A DNA stretch of 64,000 nt from an uncultured Oscillospiraceae bacterium (GCA_910584285.1 CAJTYK010000007.1:1-64000), one strand, 5' to 3'; shown: positions 25,019-33,387, numbered from the stretch's first letter. Made by a program: numbers and translations. Notes: generated from the letters alone by a model not told the origin.

Positions 25019-27541
25019 TCAGCGCCGCGCCGCCCGCTTAGGCGCGGCCCGCCGGGGCGGTTCACCGCTCCGCCGCTGGGCCAGCAGGGTCAGGGCCGCG
25101 CTGCCCCACTCGAAGGCCCGCTCAAAGACGAAGATCACCGACGGTGTTAACATCAGGAATACCAGAATCACCAGCCCCGCCTGGAAGTCCAGCGGGGTGA
25201 GCTCGAACATCCAGCCAAAGCCCAGCACTGCCACGGCAAAGGCCGCCGTCATGGCGCCCAGCAGCGTCCACCGCTTCCAGTCCAGGGGCTTGGAGATGTA
25301 GTACAGCACCAGCAGGCCCACCTCGCCCATGATGACGGTGGCCAGGGTGGACAGGGTGACCCGCTCAAAGGCGAAGGCGAAGGTGAACAGCTCGATGAGG
25401 ATCATCAGCACCACGTTGGCCAGCCCTCCCGGCAGGGCGCGGCGCAGTACGTTTGTCATAAAGCGGCCCTTCACGATCTCGTGATTGGGCTCCAGGGCCA
25501 GCACGAAGGAGGGCGCACCAATGGTGAGGGCGCTGATGAGGGTAAGCTGGATGGGCACGAAGGGATAGGGGAACCCGGCCAGCAGGGTCACCAGGGACAG
25601 GAACAGGGACATGATGTTCTTCACCAGGTACAGCGCCGCGGCCCGCTGGATGTTGTTGATCACCCGCCGGCCCTCCTCCACCACCTGGGGCATGGAGGCG
25701 AAGTTGGAGTCCAGCAGCACCACCTGGGCCACCTGGGCCGCCGCCTCCGCGCCGGAGGCCATGGCGATGCCGCAGTCCGCGTCCTTCAGGGCCAGCACGT
25801 CGTTGACGCCGTCCCCCGTCATAGCCACGGTGTGGCCCGCCTTTTGCAGGGCCTTCACCAGCTTGCGCTTCTGATCCGGGGTCACCCGGCCGAACACGTT
25901 GTAATCCCGCACCGCCCGGGCGTAGTCCGCCGGCTCCTTCAGGGTGGCGGCGTCCACATATTTGTCCCCGCCGGCGATGCCGGCCTGCACCGCCACAGCG
26001 GATACGGTGGAGGGGTTGTCCCCAGAGATCACCTTGACGGTGACCCCCTGCTGGGCGAAGTACCGGAAGGTCTCCGGGGCCTCCTTCCGGATGGGGTTGG
26101 AGATCACCGCCAGGGCCAGGGGCTCCACCCCGCCCACGATGCCGCCCTCCATGGTGGGGGCGTTGGCGCACTTGGCCAGCAGCAGCACCCGGCAGCCCTG
26201 CTCCTGGTAGGGGGTGACCATGTGCTGTAGGTCGGCGTACCGGGCCTTCATAATGAACTCGGGTGCGCCCACCACATAGGCCCCGTAGGCCCGGAATACC
26301 ACCGCCGACCACTTGTTGGCGGAGGTGAAGGGCACCGTCCGCTCCACCTGCCAGAGGGAGGACTTGGAAAACCGCTGGGCCATGGCCCGGGCGGTGTCGT
26401 TGTCCGCGTCGATGGCCCGATAGTAGGCATTGAAGATCTCCTCCACCCTCCCAGCGGGGCAGCGATCCTCGTCCAGGGGGACGATCTCCTGCACCGACAT
26501 CTCGGGCTGGGTGACGGTGCCCGTCTTGTCCACGCAGAGCACGTCCACATGGGCCAGCGTCTCCACGGCGGACAGCTCGTGCACCAGGGTCTGCTTCTGG
26601 GCCAGCCGCATGACGGACACCGCCAGCGCCACGCTGGTGAGCAGGTACAGCCCCTCGGGGATCATGCCGATGAGGGCGGCCACCACGGCGGGGACGGCGT
26701 GGTCAAACTCGTTGCCCTGCACCATCAGTTCGTTGTAGAACAGGGCGGCCCCGATGGGGATGAGGGCAAAGCCGATGAACCGGATCAGCTTGTCCAGCGA
26801 CTTCATCATCTCTGACCGCCCCACCCCCTGATCCGCCTTGGCCTCCAGGGACAGCCGGGAGGCGTAGCTGGCCGCCCCCACCCGATCCAGCCGGGCCCGG
26901 CACTTGCCGGACACCACAAAGCTGCCCGACAGCAGCTCGTCGCCGGGATCCTTGGTGATGGGGTCGGCCTCGCCGGTGATCAGGGCCTCGTTCACCGTCA
27001 CCTGCCCCGACATCACGGGGCCGTCGGCGGGGATCTGATCCCCCGCCCCCAGCTCCACAATGTCCTCCCGCACCAGCTTGTGGACGGGGACAGTGCCCAG
27101 CTGCCCGTCCCGCACCACCTTGACCCGGGTCTCGCTGATGAGGGACAGCTTCTCCAGGGTGGCCCGGGAGCGGAGCTGCTGGATGATGCCGATGAGGGAG
27201 TTGACCAGGGCGATGCCCAGGAACATCATGTCCTTGAAGTCCCCGGCCAGGATCAGCAGGGCGGCCAGCACCACAAACACCAGGTTGAAGAAGGTGAGGG
27301 TGTTTTCCCGAATGATCTGCCCGGTGGACTTGGCGGTGGAGCCCACCGCCTCGTTGCCCATGCCCTGCTCCAGCAGGCGGGCGGCCTGGGCGGCGGTGAG
27401 GCCGGTTTTGGGGTCGGGAAACAGGCGCTCCGGCTCCCTGGGGGAGCGGGCGGCCCGCTCCTCCCGGCGACGCTCCCGCTGCTTTTCCTCCCGTCCCCGC
27501 TTGGGGGGCGGGGCCTGTTGTGTCTGCGACGATTGAGCCAT
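25019..27541 (-). CDS. Cation-transporting P-type ATPase (CtpE-like)
   Basis: This 840-aa membrane pump has the P-type core. An actuator domain contains NEALITGEADPI; the phosphorylation site is DKTGT (Asp338); the hinge is MTGDGVNDVLALKDADCGIAM. About ten membrane segments are grouped in the usual 2+2+6 manner. The helix with AALIGMIPEGLYLLTSVAL resembles the CtpE calcium-uptake group rather than heavy-metal or KdpB types; specificity is inference. A charged Arg/Glu/Pro tail of about 40 residues precedes the first domain. The ATG at 27541 was chosen because AAAGGAG lies 9 nt upstream. Confidence 0.9.
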   Translation of the reverse strand: MAQSSQTQQAPPPKRGREEKQRERRREERAARSPREPERLFPDPKTGLTAAQAARLLEQGMGNEAVGSTAKSTGQIIRENTLTFFNLVFVVLAALLILAGDFKDMMFLGIALVNSLIGIIQQLRSRATLEKLSLISETRVKVVRDGQLGTVPVHKLVREDIVELGAGDQIPADGPVMSGQVTVNEALITGEADPITKDPGDELLSGSFVVSGKCRARLDRVGAASYASRLSLEAKADQGVGRSEMMKSLDKLIRFIGFALIPIGAALFYNELMVQGNEFDHAVPAVVAALIGMIPEGLYLLTSVALAVSVMRLAQKQTLVHELSAVETLAHVDVLCVDKTGTVTQPEMSVQEIVPLDEDRCPAGRVEEIFNAYYRAIDADNDTARAMAQRFSKSSLWQVERTVPFTSANKWSAVVFRAYGAYVVGAPEFIMKARYADLQHMVTPYQEQGCRVLLLAKCANAPTMEGGIVGGVEPLALAVISNPIRKEAPETFRYFAQQGVTVKVISGDNPSTVSAVAVQAGIAGGDKYVDAATLKEPADYARAVRDYNVFGRVTPDQKRKLVKALQKAGHTVAMTGDGVNDVLALKDADCGIAMASGAEAAAQVAQVVLLDSNFASMPQVVEEGRRVINNIQRAAALYLVKNIMSLFLSLVTLLAGFPYPFVPIQLTLISALTIGAPSFVLALEPNHEIVKGRFMTNVLRRALPGGLANVVLMILIELFTFAFAFERVTLSTLATVIMGEVGLLVLYYISKPLDWKRWTLLGAMTAAFAVAVLGFGWMFELTPLDFQAGLVILVFLMLTPSVIFVFERAFEWGSAALTLLAQRRSGEPPRRAAPKRAARR

Positions 27542-27585
27542 AAGAAAGCTCCTTTTTGTCATAGTTTGTAGCTTGCTTAGAGTCT

Positions 27586-27614
27586 ATCATACCATAAGAA
27601 AGGGCTGGCGTAAA
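27586..27614 (-). promoter_or_regulatory. Promoter of the P-type ATPase
   Basis: Minus-strand TATGAT has TG one base before it and a weak -35 (TTTACG) 17 bp upstream. The promoter lies partly inside the terminator of the upstream kinase gene. Confidence 0.5.
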
Positions 27615-27627
27615 CTGCCAACCCTTT
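27599..27627 (-). terminator. Terminator of the ABC/two-component unit
   Basis: An 11-bp stem with one mismatch (AAAGGGTTGGC/GCCAGCCCTTT on the minus strand) is followed by TTTCTT. It overlaps the kinase stop codon. Confidence 0.65.
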
Positions 27628-28591
27628 AACGTTTTCTTAAATCAGACAAAAGTTTGGCCGCGGGCTCCCCCTCCGGGGTCCTTCGAGGGCCCCCGCAAAG
27701 CCACCGAACCTCGATGGTGAACACCCCATCCTCCCACCGGGCGGCGGCGGTGTGGCCCATCCGCTCCGCCAGGGCCTTGACGATGGCCAGCCCCAGGCCA
27801 GTGGATTGGCCGGTGCGCATCTTGTCGGCGGTGTAGAACCGCTCGAACACGTGGGCAGCGTCCTCCTCGGTGAGCCCCTCCGCCCGGTTAGAGAAGGCGG
27901 ATACGATGGCACTGCCCTCCCGATACAGCCGCACCGAGAGGGTGCCCGTGCCGTGGCGCAAGGCGTTGGTGAGCAGGTTGGAGAAGATCCGGGTCACCGC
28001 CCCGCTGTCTGCCCACACCGGGGGCAGGTCCTCCTCAATGTCCACCTCCATCTCCAACCCCGCCTCCTCGATCTGCCCATAGGAGGCGGCCAGCTGATCG
28101 GACAGGGTTCGGCCCAGATCCACCTGCTCCCGCTCCAGGGGCAGCTCGCCCCCCTCGATCCGGGACAGATCGTAGAAGGAGGCGATGAAGGTCTGGAGGG
28201 TGCGGGCGCGGCCTTCGATCACCGCCAGGTACTCCGCTTTTTTCTCGGGGGGCAGGCCGTCCCCCTCCAGCAGCTGGAGATAGCCCAGGATGGAGGTCAG
28301 CGGCGTGCGCAGATCGTGGGATACATTGGCGATCTGCCGTCGCAGATCCTGCTCCTTCCGGCGGTAGAGGGCTCGCTCCTCCTGCCGCAGCTCCAGCAGC
28401 TGGTTGAGGCATACCAACAGCTCCTCCGCCCCGGCGCCGGGGCAGGGGAGGGACAGCCGAACCGTCGTCTCGTCGGCCATCTGCTCCTTCATACGGCGGG
28501 CGGCCTGGTGGAGGCCCTGCTCCAGGGTATACTGCCGCCAGAGCAGGACGGCGCAGGCCAGGGCCAGGAGAACAATGAGGACAATCTGCAT
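27626..28591 (-). CDS. Membrane sensor histidine kinase of the bacitracin-type unit
   Basis: The protein (about 321 aa) has one N-terminal membrane helix (residues 1-18) and almost no extracellular part. A short linker leads to a HisKA domain with the phospho-acceptor in NVSHDLRTPLTSILGY (His92). The HATPase domain has NLLTNALRHG and TGLGLAIVKAL. Kinases without a sensory loop usually read the state of a partner membrane protein. Here the ABC permease and three microproteins of the same operon are candidates. The ATG at 28591 follows GGAAGGGG; a GTG at 28600 is also possible. Confidence 0.9.
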   Translation of the reverse strand: MQIVLIVLLALACAVLLWRQYTLEQGLHQAARRMKEQMADETTVRLSLPCPGAGAEELLVCLNQLLELRQEERALYRRKEQDLRRQIANVSHDLRTPLTSILGYLQLLEGDGLPPEKKAEYLAVIEGRARTLQTFIASFYDLSRIEGGELPLEREQVDLGRTLSDQLAASYGQIEEAGLEMEVDIEEDLPPVWADSGAVTRIFSNLLTNALRHGTGTLSVRLYREGSAIVSAFSNRAEGLTEEDAAHVFERFYTADKMRTGQSTGLGLAIVKALAERMGHTAAARWEDGVFTIEVRWLCGGPRRTPEGEPAAKLLSDLRKR

Positions 28592-28612
28592 GGAGGGCAC
28601 CCCTTCCGGCGG

Positions 28613-28783
28613 TCACAAAATTCTGAACAGAACAAGCAGCAGCAGGGCCAGCAGCACAAGCAGGGTCGCTTTGACATACCACGGGGAGCGGTTCCCCCGG
28701 CCAAGCCACAGCCCCAGCAGGATCAGCAGGATGGGGCCGAAAATGCCCAGAGGGCCCCCGGCGAAGATCAAAAACCATTCCAT
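28613..28783 (-). CDS. 56-residue two-helix membrane microprotein
   Basis: The frame begins MEWFLIFAGGPLGIFGPIL. It contains two strongly hydrophobic stretches (about 4-27 and 38-56) separated by GRGNRSPWYVK. The ATG at 28783 overlaps the end of the 22-residue frame by 16 nt and has no clear ribosome site of its own, suggesting translational coupling. It lies 21 nt before the kinase start. It could regulate the kinase or transporter; no family is recognised. Confidence 0.55.
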   Translation of the reverse strand: MEWFLIFAGGPLGIFGPILLILLGLWLGRGNRSPWYVKATLLVLLALLLLVLFRIL

Positions 28784-28836
28784 CCGAATATGACGATGTA
28801 GAGGAGCAGGAGGAACACAACGACAGGAACTTTCAC
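28768..28836 (-). CDS. 22-residue single-pass microprotein
   Basis: A GTG start preceded by GAGGTG opens a frame encoding MKVPVVVFLLLLYIVIFGW and three further residues, essentially one membrane helix with a single Lys at the N-terminus. It overlaps the next frame. Composition and spacing look genuine, but a frame this short cannot be proven from sequence. Confidence 0.45.
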   Translation of the reverse strand: MKVPVVVFLLLLYIVIFGWNGF

Positions 28837-28864
28837 AGCACGTCACACCTCGTTCAAAGCCGTC

Positions 28865-28888
28865 CAGCCGGGCCCTTGGGCCCGGCTG
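28865..28888. terminator. GC hairpin between microprotein genes
   Basis: A perfect stem CAGCCGGGCCC with its complement and a short loop. There is no T-run, so it is more likely an attenuating or RNA-stabilising hairpin within the operon than a full terminator. Confidence 0.5.
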
Positions 28889-28897
28889 AACACGGTC

Positions 28898-28999
28898 TTA
28901 TTTTTCCCGCTTTTGCAGGATGCAGCACAGCCCGCCGATAAAAGCCGCCGCGATCACGATTCCGAGCACGATGCCCATCCGTTTTTCTCCTTGTTTCAT
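28898..28999 (-). CDS. 33-residue single-pass microprotein
   Basis: The ATG at 28999 overlaps the permease stop by 4 nt (ATGA) and follows AAAGGAG. The product begins MKQGEKRMGIVLGIVIAAAF, a basic start then one membrane helix, and ends in QKREK. A second start at 28978 has its own GGAG. Tight coupling to the permease suggests an accessory subunit or regulator of the transporter. Confidence 0.6.
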   Translation of the reverse strand: MKQGEKRMGIVLGIVIAAAFIGGLCCILQKREK

Positions 29000-29775
29000 T
29001 TGATCTCCTTTCTGTGAAACCCGTACAGGCCGATGGCGGTGCATACGATCACCCAGAAGGCTCCCACGATCCACGCCTGCCCCAGATAGACCGGGTCGCC
29101 CACCACGGCCTTGACGTTGGACAGCATGGTATTGGGGAAGTAGGCGTGTACCTTCAGCAGCAGTTCCCCGATCCCGCCCTCAAGGAGCAGGCCCGCCACC
29201 TCCACAATACTGGGCGCCACAAAGATCAGGCCCACATGGAGGAAGGACGCCGCCATTTCCCCGTGGATCAGGAACAGGCACATACAGGCCGCCGCCTGGG
29301 CGCCGATCCACAGGGGCAGGCCCGCCGCCAGAAAGTAGCCCACAATGGCCATGGCGTCTGCGGCAGAGTAAAATCCGGCGGACGGCTCCATGGGCAGCAC
29401 AACGGCGCACAGGCCGATGAAGAAGCCCATCATCACCGCCAGATATACGATGGAGAGCAGGGTCTGGGCGATGAGCTTGCCCAGGTAGATCCGGGTACGG
29501 CTCAGGCCGAAGGACACCTCATTTTTCAGGGTGGAGTTCTTGTACTGCCCCGCGAACACAATGTCCCCGGTGAGCAGGCAGACGCATAAGCCGATGGCCC
29601 CCATCACCACGATGCTGACGACGGCCCCGCCGAAGGGGGTTGCCATGGAATGGGAGTTGTGGAAGGCGAACATGGAGGCGTACAGCCCCTCCAGGGCCAG
29701 CAGGACGCCCAGGGTGATATAGGTGTAGGGCCGGCGCAGCAGCTTGTAGATCTCGGCGCGGATGTAGTTAAGCAT
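28996..29775 (-). CDS. ABC-2 type permease (BcrB-like)
   Basis: The protein (about 259 aa) has six predicted membrane segments and the start MLNYIRAEIYKLLRRPYTYI. This N-terminal amphipathic motif is typical of permeases in bacitracin or lantibiotic export/immunity transporters. The motif VSFGLSRTRIYLGKLIAQ follows the second helix, as usual in the family. The ATG at 29775 overlaps the ATPase gene by 8 nt. It probably exports or detoxifies a peptide antibiotic; the substrate is inference. Confidence 0.88.
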   Translation of the reverse strand: MLNYIRAEIYKLLRRPYTYITLGVLLALEGLYASMFAFHNSHSMATPFGGAVVSIVVMGAIGLCVCLLTGDIVFAGQYKNSTLKNEVSFGLSRTRIYLGKLIAQTLLSIVYLAVMMGFFIGLCAVVLPMEPSAGFYSAADAMAIVGYFLAAGLPLWIGAQAAACMCLFLIHGEMAASFLHVGLIFVAPSIVEVAGLLLEGGIGELLLKVHAYFPNTMLSNVKAVVGDPVYLGQAWIVGAFWVIVCTAIGLYGFHRKEIK

Positions 29776-30694
29776 GAGGGCCACCCCCGATCAGGTTGAG
29801 GAAATAGGCCTCCAGATCCGCGCCCTTCTGCTCCATGGCCAGCAGGGCCACCCCGTTCTGGGCCAGGGCGTAGGACGCCCGCTTGGGGTCGTCCAGGCAG
29901 TCGTAGAGCTGGATCACGTTGCCGGGCAGCACCTCGAACTTGTCGGTACCCAGCTGGGTCTGGAGGATGGCGGCGGCCTTGGCCGCGTCGTCCACCTCTA
30001 AGCGCAGGCAGGTGCGGCACTTGTCGTGCAGCGCCTCCGCGGAGATCTCCTCCAATAGCTTTCCCTGCTCCATGAAGCCGTACCGGGTGGCGATGCTGGA
30101 CAGCTCGGACAGGATGTGGCTGGAGATCAAAATGGTGGTTTCCCGCTCCACATTGAGCCGGCGGAGGATCTGCCGGAACTCCGCCACCCCCTCCGGATCC
30201 AGGCCGTTGATGGGCTCGTCCAGGATGAGGAAGTCCGGGTGGTTCATCAGGGCCAGGGCCAGCCCTAAGCGCTGCTTCATGCCCAGGGAGAACGATTTGA
30301 ACTTCTTTGTCCCCGCAGCCGTCAGATTCACCAGCTCCAGCGCCTCGTCCACCACGCCCTTGCCGGGGATGCCCCGCTGGAGGCGGTAGTACTCCAGGTT
30401 CTCCCGGGCGGTGAGGAAGGGGGAGAAGGAGGGGATCTCGATCATGGCCCCGGTGCGGGATCGCTGGGTGCGCAAGTCCTTTCCCGAGGCGCCGAACAGC
30501 TCCAGCTCGCCGCCGGTGGGGGTGGACTGGCCGGTGGCCAGGCGCATAAAGGTGGTCTTGCCCGCCCCGTTCCGGCCCACCAGGCCGTAGACGTCCCCCC
30601 GGCGCACCATCAGGTTCAGCCCGTCCAGGGCCAGGCAGCTCCCGTAGGCCTTGGACAGGCCGTAGGCCGCCAGCACCGCTGTGTTTTCCGTCAT
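29768..30694 (-). CDS. ABC transporter ATP-binding protein (BcrA-like)
   Basis: The 308-aa ATPase has Walker A GRNGAGKTT (from residue 40), a signature in KSFSLGMKQRLGLALAL, and Walker B with D-loop FLILDEPINGLDP. A C-terminal domain of about 90 residues is typical of the bacitracin-resistance BcrA group. It is encoded directly upstream of its permease and downstream of an OmpR-type regulator. Confidence 0.93.
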   Translation of the reverse strand: MTENTAVLAAYGLSKAYGSCLALDGLNLMVRRGDVYGLVGRNGAGKTTFMRLATGQSTPTGGELELFGASGKDLRTQRSRTGAMIEIPSFSPFLTARENLEYYRLQRGIPGKGVVDEALELVNLTAAGTKKFKSFSLGMKQRLGLALALMNHPDFLILDEPINGLDPEGVAEFRQILRRLNVERETTILISSHILSELSSIATRYGFMEQGKLLEEISAEALHDKCRTCLRLEVDDAAKAAAILQTQLGTDKFEVLPGNVIQLYDCLDDPKRASYALAQNGVALLAMEQKGADLEAYFLNLIGGGPHA

Positions 30695-30726
30695 AGCGTT
30701 TCCGCCTTTCTGTTTGAACTGCCCCT

Positions 30727-30779
30727 ATGATACCGCCGAAAGGCCAAAACTTCGGAAAGGAAAGGTTAAGAAAGGTTAA
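30727..30779 (-). promoter_or_regulatory. ABC operon promoter with tandem 10-bp operator
   Basis: A -10 (TATCAT at 30732-30727) lies 32 bp before the ATPase gene and has no acceptable -35. Immediately upstream, 30760-30779 holds two exact head-to-tail copies of TTAACCTTTC (minus strand), overlapping the last codons of the regulator gene. Direct repeats of one helical turn at the -35 are the usual binding arrangement of OmpR/PhoB activators. Confidence 0.55.
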
Positions 30780-31455
30780 ACTTGAACCCGATGCCCCACA
30801 CGGTCTTGATATAGCTGCGCTCTGAGTCGGCCTTGGCCAGCTTGGCGCGCAGGTTGCTGACATGGACGTTCACCGTGTTGTCGTCCCCGATGAAGTCCTC
30901 CCCCCACACCGCCTCGTAGATCTGGGCTCGGGAGAAGGCCCGCCGGGGATTTTTCATCAGCAGGGCCAAAATGTCGAACTCCCGCCCGGTGAGGGGCACC
31001 TCCCGTCCGTCCACCAGGGCGGCGTGGCTGTCCAGATCCAGGGTTAGCGGCCCCGCGGACAGGGCCTCCGCCGTCGGCACGCTGAACTGGCGGCTGCGGC
31101 GCAGCTGGGCCTCCACCCGGGCCAGCACCTCGGCGTTGTCGAAGGGCTTGGGGATGAAGTCGTCCGCCCCCAGCTTGAGGACGTTCACCCGGTCTGACAC
31201 CCCCAGCTTGGCGGACACCACGATGATGGGCATGGTCTTGCCCCGGCGCACCCGCTGGATGAACTCCTCGCCGGTGACCCCGGGGAGCATGAGATCCAGC
31301 AGCACCAGGTCGTAGTCGTATTTTTCCGCCCAGAGCAGGGCCTCGCTGCCGGAGAAGGCGGCCCGGCAGGTGTAGCCTGCCCCCTCCAAAATGGCGCACA
31401 GCAGTCGGTTGATGTCGGCGTCGTCCTCGACGATCAGGATATTGGCGTGTTCCAC
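30766..31455 (-). CDS. OmpR/PhoB-family response regulator
   Basis: The 229-aa protein has a receiver domain with acidic pocket VEDDAD, phospho-acceptor Asp54 in LLDLMLPG and the conserved Lys in FIPKPFD. A winged-helix DNA-binding domain follows (LTGREFDILALLMKNPRRAFSR ... VHVSNLRAKL). GTG start at 31455 with GGGAGGGATC upstream. It most likely pairs with the kinase at the other end of the unit and controls the ABC operon. Confidence 0.93.
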   Translation of the reverse strand: MEHANILIVEDDADINRLLCAILEGAGYTCRAAFSGSEALLWAEKYDYDLVLLDLMLPGVTGEEFIQRVRRGKTMPIIVVSAKLGVSDRVNVLKLGADDFIPKPFDNAEVLARVEAQLRRSRQFSVPTAEALSAGPLTLDLDSHAALVDGREVPLTGREFDILALLMKNPRRAFSRAQIYEAVWGEDFIGDDNTVNVHVSNLRAKLAKADSERSYIKTVWGIGFKFNLS

Positions 31456-31485
31456 AATGATCCCTCCCCGGTTCCTTACCCGGAC

Positions 31486-31527
31486 AGTATAGCATAAACG
31501 CCCCCGGCGTTTCCATACGCCGGGGGC
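31486..31527 (-). promoter_or_regulatory. Promoter of the response-regulator gene, with overlapping hairpin
   Basis: An extended -10 (TGCTATACT, TATACT at 31491-31486) lies about 30 bp before the GTG. The region of its -35 forms a perfect stem (GCCCCCGGCGT and complement, 31500-31527), which could also end transcripts from the upstream spore-coat genes. Confidence 0.5.
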
Positions 31528-31611
31528 AGATTTTAGGAAATATTAAGAACCGGGGCAGGGGAGGGGCGGAAACCCCGCCGCCAACCCGGCGGGCGGTGGA
31601 CATGAGGCGGA

Positions 31612-31875
31612 TCAGCCCGTGAGGGTGGGGGCCTGGTTGCTGAACTTTTGCTCCGCCTGGGCCACCATCTGGGGCTGGGCCTGCTCCACCTTGTACCAGC
31701 CCTTCTGCTTGGCCGTCTCGAACAACTGCGTCTGGGTTTTGTGGCCCTGGGTGAGCAGGTTCACAAAGGCGTCCCGGAGCTGCACGTTGGTGCACTCGGA
31801 GGCGAACAGGTTGTAGTTGGTGCTCATCTTCTTCTCGGTGAGCAGCAGGTCGGTGATGATCTCGGATTCCTTCAT
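31612..31875 (-). CDS. CotF-like spore coat protein
   Basis: The 87-aa protein begins MKESEIITDLLLTEKKMSTNYNLFASECTN, the four-helix-bundle pattern of the CotF coat family (DUF2383/ferritin-like appearance). It is about half of CotF length and is paired with the gene just upstream. GGAGGAG precedes the ATG. It is expected in the spore coat. Confidence 0.8.
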   Translation of the reverse strand: MKESEIITDLLLTEKKMSTNYNLFASECTNVQLRDAFVNLLTQGHKTQTQLFETAKQKGWYKVEQAQPQMVAQAEQKFSNQAPTLTG

Positions 31876-31887
31876 GGTCGCTCCTCC

Positions 31888-32073
31888 TTAACGTAAGAAG
31901 CCCAGCAGGGTATCGTAGTTCTGCTTGTGCTGGGCGGCGTACTGGGTATAGGCGTTTTTCAGCTCGGCCTCCTGGGTGGCCTGGGCCGCGTCCTGGTACT
32001 TGCAGCACAGCATTCCCTCGAAGCCCAGCTGATCCTCCAGGGCGGACAGTTCCTTGGTGCTCAGATTCGGCAT
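31888..32073 (-). CDS. Small CotF-related spore coat protein
   Basis: The 61-aa product (MPNLSTKELSALEDQLGFEG ... YDTLLGFLR) resembles the helical hairpin of coat proteins related to CotF and ends in the typical LLGFL. A 12-nt gap separates it from the second coat gene, so the pair is one operon. AAAGGAGG precedes the ATG. Confidence 0.75.
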   Translation of the reverse strand: MPNLSTKELSALEDQLGFEGMLCCKYQDAAQATQEAELKNAYTQYAAQHKQNYDTLLGFLR

Positions 32074-32105
32074 GGTGTATGCCTCCTTTACTCACAGGAT
32101 GCCTT

Positions 32106-32134
32106 TAGTATGGCGGGGAGGAGGAACTTTATGC
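32106..32134 (-). promoter_or_regulatory. Sigma-G-like promoter of the coat genes
   Basis: Minus-strand GCATA and CATACTA are 17 bp apart, matching the late-forespore sigma-G consensus (GHATR, about 18 bp, CATnHTA) at every specified base. No sigma-A hexamers fit better. Confidence 0.5.
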
Positions 32135-32170
32135 AAAAAATTCCCGCGCCGGTAAAACTCGGCGCGGGAA
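32135..32170 (-). terminator. Terminator of the esterase/ATP-grasp operon
   Basis: A perfect 11-bp stem (TTCCCGCGCCG and complement, loop AGTTTTAC on the minus strand) is followed by TTTTTT. Confidence 0.9.
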
Positions 32171-32175
32171 GAAAA

Positions 32176-33387
32176 TCAAGCCTTCTGCTGTTTTGGGGCC
32201 TTGAGCTTGAGCACATTCCGGTAGAACCCGTCCAGCCCCCGCTTGGTGGGGAAGGTGGCCACGTACATTTGATTGCCCATGGCGTCGGACAGTACGTCGG
32301 GGATCCGGCCCACCATCTTCAACTGAGCGCCGTATTTGACCAGAATGTCCGCGTGGCTCAGGGCGAAGTCCTTGCCGTCCCGCCGCCCGGCGTAGGCGCA
32401 GAAGGCGTGCTCCCCATCTTCCAAAGTGGAGCGGTCGAAGGCGATCATGTCCGCCCAGATCTTATAGACGTTGGTGGAGTTGGCGAAATTCATCATGTCT
32501 GGGCTGAACCCGCCGCAGGGCCGCATATTGACCTCCAGGGCCACCACGTCCCCCTCTTTGCCCATGCCCTCCTGATCCTGGGTGAGGCGGAAGAACTCGA
32601 AGTGGACGAAGCGGCTTTTCACGCCGAAGCTCTTGACGGTGGCCCGGCCCGCCTTCCGGGTATCGGCGGGGAGATCCTTGACGATGTAGTAAATGGAGTT
32701 GTCCTCGTCGTTGACAATATCCATGATGGACATGGGGGTGACGTTGCCCGTCTCAAAGATGGGCTTACCCTGGGAGTCGATAATGGCGTCGTAGGAGTTG
32801 ACCTCCGCGTGAATGAACTCCTCCATGATGTAAGGCACGGCTTGCTTTGTCTCCAGGAAGCGCCGCAGGTCGGCCTCGCAGGACAGCTTGTGGGTGTCGG
32901 AGGCGCCCACGCCGTTGTCCGGCTTGACCACCACCGGCCAGCCTACCTGCTTGATGAAGGCCAGACAGCCCTGCTCGTCGTCCACCAGATGGTAACGGGC
33001 CACAGGGATGCCCGCCTTCTGATAGAACTCCTTCATCCGGGACTTGTACTTGATCCGGGGCATATCGTCTGTCTGGAAGCCGGAGGTGATGTGAAAGTTG
33101 GTGCGCAGCATGGCGTCCCGCTCCAGCCAATACTCGTTGTTGGACTCCAGCCAGTCGATGCGCCCGTGCTTGAAGATGAAATAAGCCACAGCCCGGTACA
33201 CCTCGTCGTAGTTCTCCAGGCTGTCTACCCTGTAGTATTCGTTGAGGCTGTCCTTCAGCTCATCGGACAGCCCGTCATAGGGCGCGTCTCCGATGCCCAA
33301 CACGTTCATGCCGTTGTTTTTCAGCTCCCGGCAGAACTGCCAGTAGTTGGTGGGAAAGTTGGGGGAAATAAAGATCACATTTTTCAT
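32176..33387 (-). CDS. ATP-grasp ligase-like protein
   Basis: The 403-aa protein has a Rossmann-like N-terminal domain (MKNVIFISPNFPTNYWQFCRELK). The ATP-grasp fold follows: KYKSRMKEFYQKAGIPVARYH, then the lysine-containing VGWPVVVKPDNGVGASDTH, then EVNSYDAII and the metal site VALEVNMRPCGG. Such enzymes join a carboxylate to an amine or thiol using ATP. The ATG at 33387 follows AAGGAATCC. It is the last gene of an operon with two esterases, so it may build or modify a small ester or peptide product; the substrate is unknown. Confidence 0.88.
   Translation of the reverse strand: MKNVIFISPNFPTNYWQFCRELKNNGMNVLGIGDAPYDGLSDELKDSLNEYYRVDSLENYDEVYRAVAYFIFKHGRIDWLESNNEYWLERDAMLRTNFHITSGFQTDDMPRIKYKSRMKEFYQKAGIPVARYHLVDDEQGCLAFIKQVGWPVVVKPDNGVGASDTHKLSCEADLRRFLETKQAVPYIMEEFIHAEVNSYDAIIDSQGKPIFETGNVTPMSIMDIVNDEDNSIYYIVKDLPADTRKAGRATVKSFGVKSRFVHFEFFRLTQDQEGMGKEGDVVALEVNMRPCGGFSPDMMNFANSTNVYKIWADMIAFDRSTLEDGEHAFCAYAGRRDGKDFALSHADILVKYGAQLKMVGRIPDVLSDAMGNQMYVATFPTKRGLDGFYRNVLKLKAPKQQKA

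Noticed and set aside
24837..25301. 154-codon plus-strand frame starting after hisI
   Set aside because: It runs through the his terminator and antisense into the P-type ATPase gene and has no ribosome site.
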